DNA of 64,000 nt from Neoscytalidium dimidiatum (taxonomy: Eukaryota > Ascomycota > Dothideomycetes > Botryosphaeriales > Botryosphaeriaceae), in NCBI GenBank assembly GCA_037367355.1, contig CM074701.1, positions 2,542,001 to 2,606,000 on the forward strand. Reading direction: 5' to 3'. The notes under the pieces are model-generated. The model saw only the letters and a program-made list of their open reading frames with translations, made no database searches and had not been told where the DNA came from. Shown here piece by piece: positions 58,337 to 64,000 of the stretch. Both the position numbers and the translations under genes were made by a program. Position 1 is the stretch's first letter. Each line of letters starts with the position of its first letter.

Positions 58337-59391
58337 TCACATGTCCTTCGGCATGTCTGGGCCCCAGATTGCAAAAGGGCCTGCTTTAGACCTTTTCGTC
58401 CCCGTATGCACGTTGACCAGATCACCATCAGCGTAATGCTCGATTATGAATCCACTCGTATCCCGCCAATAGTCAAAAATCTGCGAGCCAAGAATATGCC
58501 TGCCGACACCCCAGAAGGGTTCGTAACCTTGTTTCGCCAACCATTCATGGCCAAGAAGCTGCGTATCGAAGTCCTCTACCTCATAAGATGTGTGGTGCAT
58601 GCCCTCCGTCTTTCCAGGTGCAACGCGGGCCAGGAAGAGCGCATGGTGGTCCGAGAAGCGTTCCCCTAGGTCAAGATGCATGAAGGTGATGACATCAAGG
58701 TCGTGATTCTCAGGGTGGTACTGAACGTCTGAAGGGACGAAGTTAAAGTTGTCTGTGTACCATCGTACCTCGTCTTCCCATTTGGACACCTCGAATCCGT
58801 AGTGGCCGAGCTTGTGGACCATGGCCGGCCCTGGATGGAAACGCTGGAATTTGCCTGAGTATCTCATTAGAATACATATTTTGTGAGTTATGGTGGTCCA
58901 AGAAGCCCACCCAGTCTCTGCTTGTGTAAGCTTCCATTGAGGGGACCAGACTCTTCGACTTGCGCGGATGGAACGGAAGCTGCCTCTGGTCTCTCCTCTT
59001 GGCCGTACACTACATGCATCAGGTAGCCGGATGGTGTCTTCAAAGTGACTCTGCGTCCGCCACCGGGGAATGGTGAGAGATCCGCTACTACCGCTCCATC
59101 CAGGGCGAGGGCTTTGTTGAAATCGGCCTGCGTCTGGGCAACCCAGGCGCCGCCGCCGAATGTTGAGGATCCCGTAGTAGACTGGCGAGCTACGTAGCAA
59201 TACGGGTCTTTGCCGTAGCCGCGGTACAGGATTGTATCCTTACTCCGCCAGGCTTCGACCAGGCCGAAATGGTTGGAGAATTCCTGAAATTTGGCCAGGT
59301 CCGCATGCGAGAAGTAGACATGTGATAGACGCTCGAGCTGGATTTTGTAAGATTCGTTGTGGATCTCAGGGAGGCGCGTAGCTGCCATCAT
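58337..59391 (-). CDS. Extradiol (catechol 2,3-type) dioxygenase, VOC superfamily
   Basis: Two exons, 59391-58911 and 58854-58337, joined at phase 1, give 332 residues. Two glyoxalase/dioxygenase modules are visible: the N-terminal one around ERLSHVYFSHADL to PSGYLMHVVYG, and the catalytic C-terminal one from VHKLGHYGFEV. The iron ligands fit the type I extradiol pattern: His in HKLGHYGF, His in MHHTSYEV, and Glu in FIIEHYADGD. These enzymes open catechol rings next to the hydroxyls. The start is the first of two adjacent Mets (MMAATRLPEI). Upstream, the P450 gene diverges from it across about 500 bases. With the FAH-type hydrolase, the P450 and the FAD monooxygenase it forms an aromatic catabolic set; the natural substrate is unknown. 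Confidence 0.9.
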
Positions 59392-59907
59392 GGAGATGTC
59401 TGTCTGGACGATAGAAAGCTGAATGGTGATATTTCTGGGTTGAGTGACCGGCACACTGGGCTGATCCAAGGCCACCCGCTGACAACTATATCACTGATGA
59501 ATCCGGCGCAACTAGGGCTCATCAAGTCTTAATTCTGACCAAGCTTGGATTTTGTACCTATCTTGACGATCATCTATAGTGCCGACATCTATTCGCTGTG
59601 CTGCAGATCATCCGGCGGAAGAACGCTACTAGTTCTTCCGGATTGCGGAGGAACTGCGAAAGAGGTACTAGTTTACGTACTTCTTTGCTACGTTTGACCA
59701 TTCACAGAGCTTTCTGCGGAAATAGGAGGAAAAGGACGGAAAATGATCTGCTCGATGATTCACGGTCGCCCAATAGTCAATGTCGTTAAGTGATGGACTT
59801 TTCACGTTGAATTCATTTGCAAAGAGTTCAGAAACTGCAACACCCCCTCGATCCTCCCGAATTATTTCGATCGAACATATTTTTGTACATAAATTCGAAT
59901 CACTACC
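59392..59907. promoter_or_regulatory. Bidirectional promoter, dioxygenase / P450
   Basis: 516 bases between the divergent starts of the ring-cleavage dioxygenase and the P450, so co-regulation is likely. No specific operator recognised. Confidence 0.5.
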
Positions 59908-61744
59908 ATGGAGTTGAACCTTTCCATTGCCACATTGGTGGTTTTGATCGCTGCGTTTACGCAAGTATTCAGTATCATTCGGTCTGCCTTTCGGAGTGGA
60001 ATTCGTCAGGTTCCAGGCCCTTGGATGGCCAGGGTCACACCATTCTGGCGTGTTTGGTTTGTATGGAATGGCAATGCACACGAAGAGTATCGGAAGCTTC
60101 ATGAGAAGTATGGACACATCGTTCGTACGGCACCGAATGTGGTTGATATATCCGACCCGGCAGTTCTGTCGAGGATTTATGGCATCAATAGCAAATTTTT
60201 GAAGGTAAGTTTTGAGGAAACTTGAATAATGGGCAATGGCTTATTGCACGCTTCAATGTGTTCTCCTGCAGTCTGAATTTTACTCTTCTCTCGCCACGAT
60301 ATACGAGGACAAAAAGATGGACAGCATGTTCACGGAGAGAGACCCGGAACAGCACAAGGCCCTGAAACGACCAGTGGCCCAGAAGTTCTCGATGACTTCT
60401 ATCCGCACATTGGAATACCTCGTCGATCCCTGCAGCGAGCTCTTTGTGAATACAATGCTAGACTTGCAAGGGCAGGTTGTCGACCTGGGTGTCTGGCTGC
60501 AGTGGTATGCCTTCGATGTTATCGGAGCCATAACATTCGGGAAGACTTTCGGCTTCATGGAGAGACACGAGGATGTTCAGGGTATTATCTTTGGGATAGA
60601 GTCTGGCCTTCGGTACGCTGGAATCGTTGGCGAAATACCTTGGCTCCATCCGTTTCTTCTTGGCAACGTCACGGTTAGAAAGATTCTAGCAAAGACAGTT
60701 TTTAGGAGTAGGGACCCTGTTCAGGTTGTGACGGAGGTAGGGATGTCCTAACAAAAGCAAAGACACAGAAATTAGCATTATTGACGCACGAGAACAGATG
60801 GTGCTGGACAGTATCAAACAACACGATGCTGAATCTGAACTCAATGATGGACAGAAACGGACGGACTTCTTGGCCTATCTTCGACAACAGCAGAAGTCCA
60901 CCGGGGCCCCGATGAGCACCCGCGATCTGATGAACCACTTGACGAACAACCTGTAAGATTCAAGTCAGCAACAGGTATTATCATTATAACTCATCACTTG
61001 CATACAGTCTAGCAGGGAGCGATACTACAGCCATTTCACTCCGTGCAGTGTTCTATTATCTCTTGCGCAACGAGCGAGCTTACCGTAAGCTCCAAAAGGA
61101 GATCGATGACGCCCACGCAGCCAACAGACTTTCAGAAGTCATCACATATGGCGAGAGTCTAGAGTTGCAGTACTTGTGCGTCGAAAGCCTGTGAACCCAG
61201 GATTTTGCAAAATCATTGACGATGATTGACAGGCAACTCTGCCTTAAAGAGGCAATGCGCATGCATCCCGGGGTCTCCTATCCTCTCGAGCGAGTGGTTC
61301 CTGAGGGTGGAGCGGAACTATGCGGTGTCAATCTGGATGCTGGTACTGTTGTTGGTGTGAATGCGGCAGTGATCCATCGCAATCGAGACATCTTCGGCGA
61401 CGACGCCGATGAGTTCAGGCCTGAACGGTGGCTAGATAACGAGGAAAAGGTGAAAGAGATGGATAGGAATCTACTGACTGTAAGTACCCCATACCGTTAC
61501 TCATATAATTTATCTTTCCAGTTCCACGATAAGAAGCTAAGCGAGGAGATAGTTTGGGGCCGGCGTTCGGACTTGTATTGGAAAGAATATCTCCATCATG
61601 GAGATGGGAAAGCTTGTACCCCAGATACTGAGACAGTTTGACCTGGCATGGGCTTCGAATGAGCCCGAGTGGACCATTAAGACGTATTGGTTTGCCAAGC
61701 AGAGTGGGTTGCTTGTGCGGTTGAGGCCCCGGGCGCAAAAATGA
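59908..61744 (+). CDS. Cytochrome P450, pisatin-demethylase-like
   Basis: Six exons (59908-60204, 60272-60736, 60798-60952, 61008-61175, 61233-61479, 61553-61744) encode 507 residues. An N-terminal membrane anchor (LSIATLVVLIAAFTQVFSII) and a PGPW hinge are followed by the full P450 core: I-helix LLAGSDTTAISLR, K-helix CLKEAMRMHP with the E-x-x-R pair, PERW, and the haem loop FGAGVRTCIG with the axial Cys. The last intron was placed so that the haem loop is in frame; the AG before TTTGGGGCC serves as acceptor. The N-terminal half resembles fungal CYPs related to pisatin demethylase and benzoate-type hydroxylases. It is an ER monooxygenase, probably demethylating or hydroxylating an aromatic substrate before ring cleavage by its divergent neighbour. 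Confidence 0.92.
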
Positions 61745-62605
61745 GCTCACCAATAGTGCGAGAACTACAGAGAATGGTCTGAAGCAATCTATTAACAAGA
61801 GTAGTTGTCGCGGTAAATCTGCTATTAGTTGGTTCATAGAGATAAAGTGTTGAACTAAGTACATGCTCTAATAAATCATCTTGCGAGAAATACAGAACAT
61901 TTGCTAAACGGGTATTTACCGCCCTCCATCCCATTGACACAGTGCTGTCCTCGTCAAGAGGAGAACGTTCGAAGAAGCACCCTCAACTTAACAATTACCA
62001 TCGTATCCCCCAAATTGAGGTAGCTCTACAAGCCAGGTACACTGCCGATGCTGCCAACAGCAAATCCTGGGATGATTGTATACGCACCCGGAAATGCAAT
62101 CCTGGCGCTGTCAAGCGTTCGCGTGGGTAAATATTCTCAATAAAGATTATCTGTACGTCATGCGAAAAGTTCTAGAGCCGTTGTTGAGAGGTATCGATCT
62201 TCCATTGACCTTTTGTTCCGGATCGCGGAATTCATCTACGGCCGCGAAGCAAAGCAATGCTCTGCAGGTCCTACAATGCAAGTTATGCTCTCCATATCCC
62301 AGTGATCAATCCGAATACCTCACTGAGCTACAGATAGGCAACGTCGTAGCATCATAACCTCCGTAAGATCCTCCGAGACGATCGACGGTTCGTCCGTTGG
62401 GGTTCTCCCGAGCCCCGCCCCGGTTCGTCGGAGGAACACAAGACTGGACCAAATCACATTCCGAAGCCAAACGCAGGCCACTGTTCCGCCATGATGATTC
62501 TGCCGCGAAAGCCGAACAAAGCGGGACGGATTACCTGTAGTTATTAAGCTCATAGTCCGAGGCACAAGGGCAGGAAAATGCTTGTCCAACTATGATAAGC
62601 TATCA
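61745..62605. other. Intergenic; promoter of the FAD monooxygenase
   Basis: No supportable gene. Both flanking genes run rightwards. Confidence 0.5.
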
Positions 62606-64000
62606 ATGGAGGAAACAACAGTCATCGTCGTTGGAGCTGGCCCGGCTGGTCTTGCCCTCGCCATTGCGCTTTCCCATTGGAAGATCAAAGTCAGTACTAT
62701 CCATCTTCTCATAATGAATACTTTGACTGATCGCGCGTTATGCCTACAACACAGTCGATCATCCTTGAGAAGAACCTGGACATATGCGAAGACCCGCGCG
62801 CCATCGCGCTTGCCGGTGACGCCCACCGCGCTCTCGAATTCCTCGGAATAAACCACAGCAGACTGCGAGAGTTTGGGCAAGGCAAGTATTCATTATGTCA
62901 ATATGGAGCGGACCTGGGCTAAATGACAGTTGCATCCAGGATTGACCTCCATTCATTTCCATCCCGGCGCTTGGACAACCAAACCATTCATTACCCTGGA
63001 CCAACATCATGATTGGCTTGAACAGGTGCATCAGCCATCAACTGTTCTTTTGCAACCGGGGCTGGGTAAATGTCAATTCCGAAACCGAAGAAGGCCTATC
63101 AACTGAACGTCTGTAGAGCAAGCCTTGCGTGATCAGGTCAGTGCTTCCGAATACGCTGAGTTGCGGCTTGAATGCACGGTAAAATCGATCCTCGAGGTCC
63201 CGGATGGCGTTCATGTGTCGTATACTCAGAGAGATGGGACCGAGGCCAAGTTAAAAGGCGCTTACTTGGTAGGCGCTGATGGCAAGCGCGGCTTTGTGCG
63301 CAAAGGATACCTCGAAGCGCAGGGCATAGAGCAGATACCAGGATTGTTTGAGCCCCTGTACCTGGCATTTTGATAACAGTTGGCTGATGAGAAGGGTAGG
63401 ATACAATACGATGCGGAGTGGATTGCGGCGAATCTATACGTTACGCTACCGACTCCGACATCGCATCCGGATTTCCCATTGTGGAGCCTTGGATATAAAC
63501 CTGAAGAGCTGTGGGATTTGTTCTGGCCGGAGGGGTTCCAGTACGAATGATAAGCCTCAGTTGCACTGGAGTGATAACTGATCGGCTGATAGTTTCTGCA
63601 ACCACCCGACTATGCCTGTTGCCACTGGCAGATTCGGCCCTGTAAATGATAGATACTGGAGGTACGAACGTGCTCTTTGGGACAAAATAAAAGGAAGAGC
63701 GTTGGCTGACTATTGACGGAAGGTTTGAGTATGAACTACCTGCAGGTTTCAAACATGACGATTTCGAGCAGCATCTGGAGGAACAGATGCGTCCGCATTT
63801 GATTCTTCCGAAGGAGCGCCTTAGGTGAGTAGGCCTTGCTTCGTATCTAAAAACATCTGCTGAAGTTGATCGAAGACGGAACGGCAAGACTGTTCCTGAT
63901 CTGGTGCAGTTTCCGTGGGACTGCGTTAAGGTCATACGGTGTGCTCCTGCAAAGTAAGAAATCTCGTCCTCCGTCCAACTCTCAGAATCCCCGGATTGAC
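62606..64000 (+). CDS. FAD-dependent aromatic monooxygenase, 3'-truncated by window edge
   Basis: Eight exons can be read: 62606-62689, 62755-62881, 62940-63025, 63119-63345, 63400-63540, 63593-63661, 63723-63824, 63876-63953; an intron then begins (GTAAGA) and the rest lies beyond the window. The start MEETTVIVVGAGPAGLALAI gives the FAD-binding G-x-G-x-x-G. The second motif is LVGADGKRGFVRK, and NLYVTLPTPTSHPDFPLWSL and FPWDCVKVIRC follow the group A flavoprotein hydroxylase pattern. The second intron starts with GC (G|GCAAGT), the only GC-AG intron in the window, and the fourth has an unusual GTTTGA donor. Homologues continue with a GD(A/S)AH FAD-ribityl motif, expected just past the edge. 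It would hydroxylate a phenolic substrate, feeding the ring-cleavage dioxygenase. Confidence 0.85.

Overview
The window comes from a filamentous ascomycete (Pezizomycotina). Genes have short spliceosomal introns (about 46-125 nt, GT-AG plus one GC-AG), long GC-rich intergenic regions carry microsatellites, and the families are typically fungal (DUF3328/UstY oxidases, RTA1, ERG24, pisatin-demethylase-type P450, fungal bZIP). A Dothideomycete-like host is plausible but not provable from these bases. All gene models below were built by reading splice sites by eye; every multi-exon model keeps one open frame from start to stop, except the transporter at 35.7-37.5 kb.

Layout. 1-17.67 kb: no supportable gene, very GC-rich at first, rich in simple repeats. 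17.7-25.4 kb: three minus-strand genes (large RRM protein, Fmp46-like mitochondrial thioredoxin-fold protein, MFS transporter). 27.5-32.5 kb: a secreted tyrosinase and a coiled-coil protein of unknown function.

34.7-45.3 kb holds the most interesting system: a candidate, apparently undescribed dikaritin-type RiPP cluster. A secreted precursor has eight near-identical Kex2-delimited repeats (core around Q-Y-W-D). Around it lie a sugar-transporter-like MFS gene that looks broken, four UstY/DUF3328 proteins (two classical UstYa type, two of a shorter type), a bZIP regulator and a two-domain fasciclin protein. The genes alternate in divergent and convergent pairs, and two of the divergent promoters share a sequence element. 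The tyrosinase 5.5 kb away could be an extra tailoring enzyme, as in ustiloxin and phomopsin clusters. In this model the precursor enters the secretory pathway, is cut at Lys-Arg, trimmed through its acidic Ala-rich spacers, and is oxidatively cyclised by the membrane-anchored UstY proteins.

46.0-53.8 kb: a complete C-14 sterol reductase (ERG24 family), an RTA1-like 7-TM protein and an amino-acid permease (methionine-permease-like), with degraded coding remnants between and after them. 56.4-64 kb: a second co-oriented group (fumarylacetoacetase-fold hydrolase, extradiol ring-cleavage dioxygenase, pisatin-demethylase-like P450, FAD aromatic monooxygenase running off the right edge) that reads as an aromatic-compound catabolic cluster.
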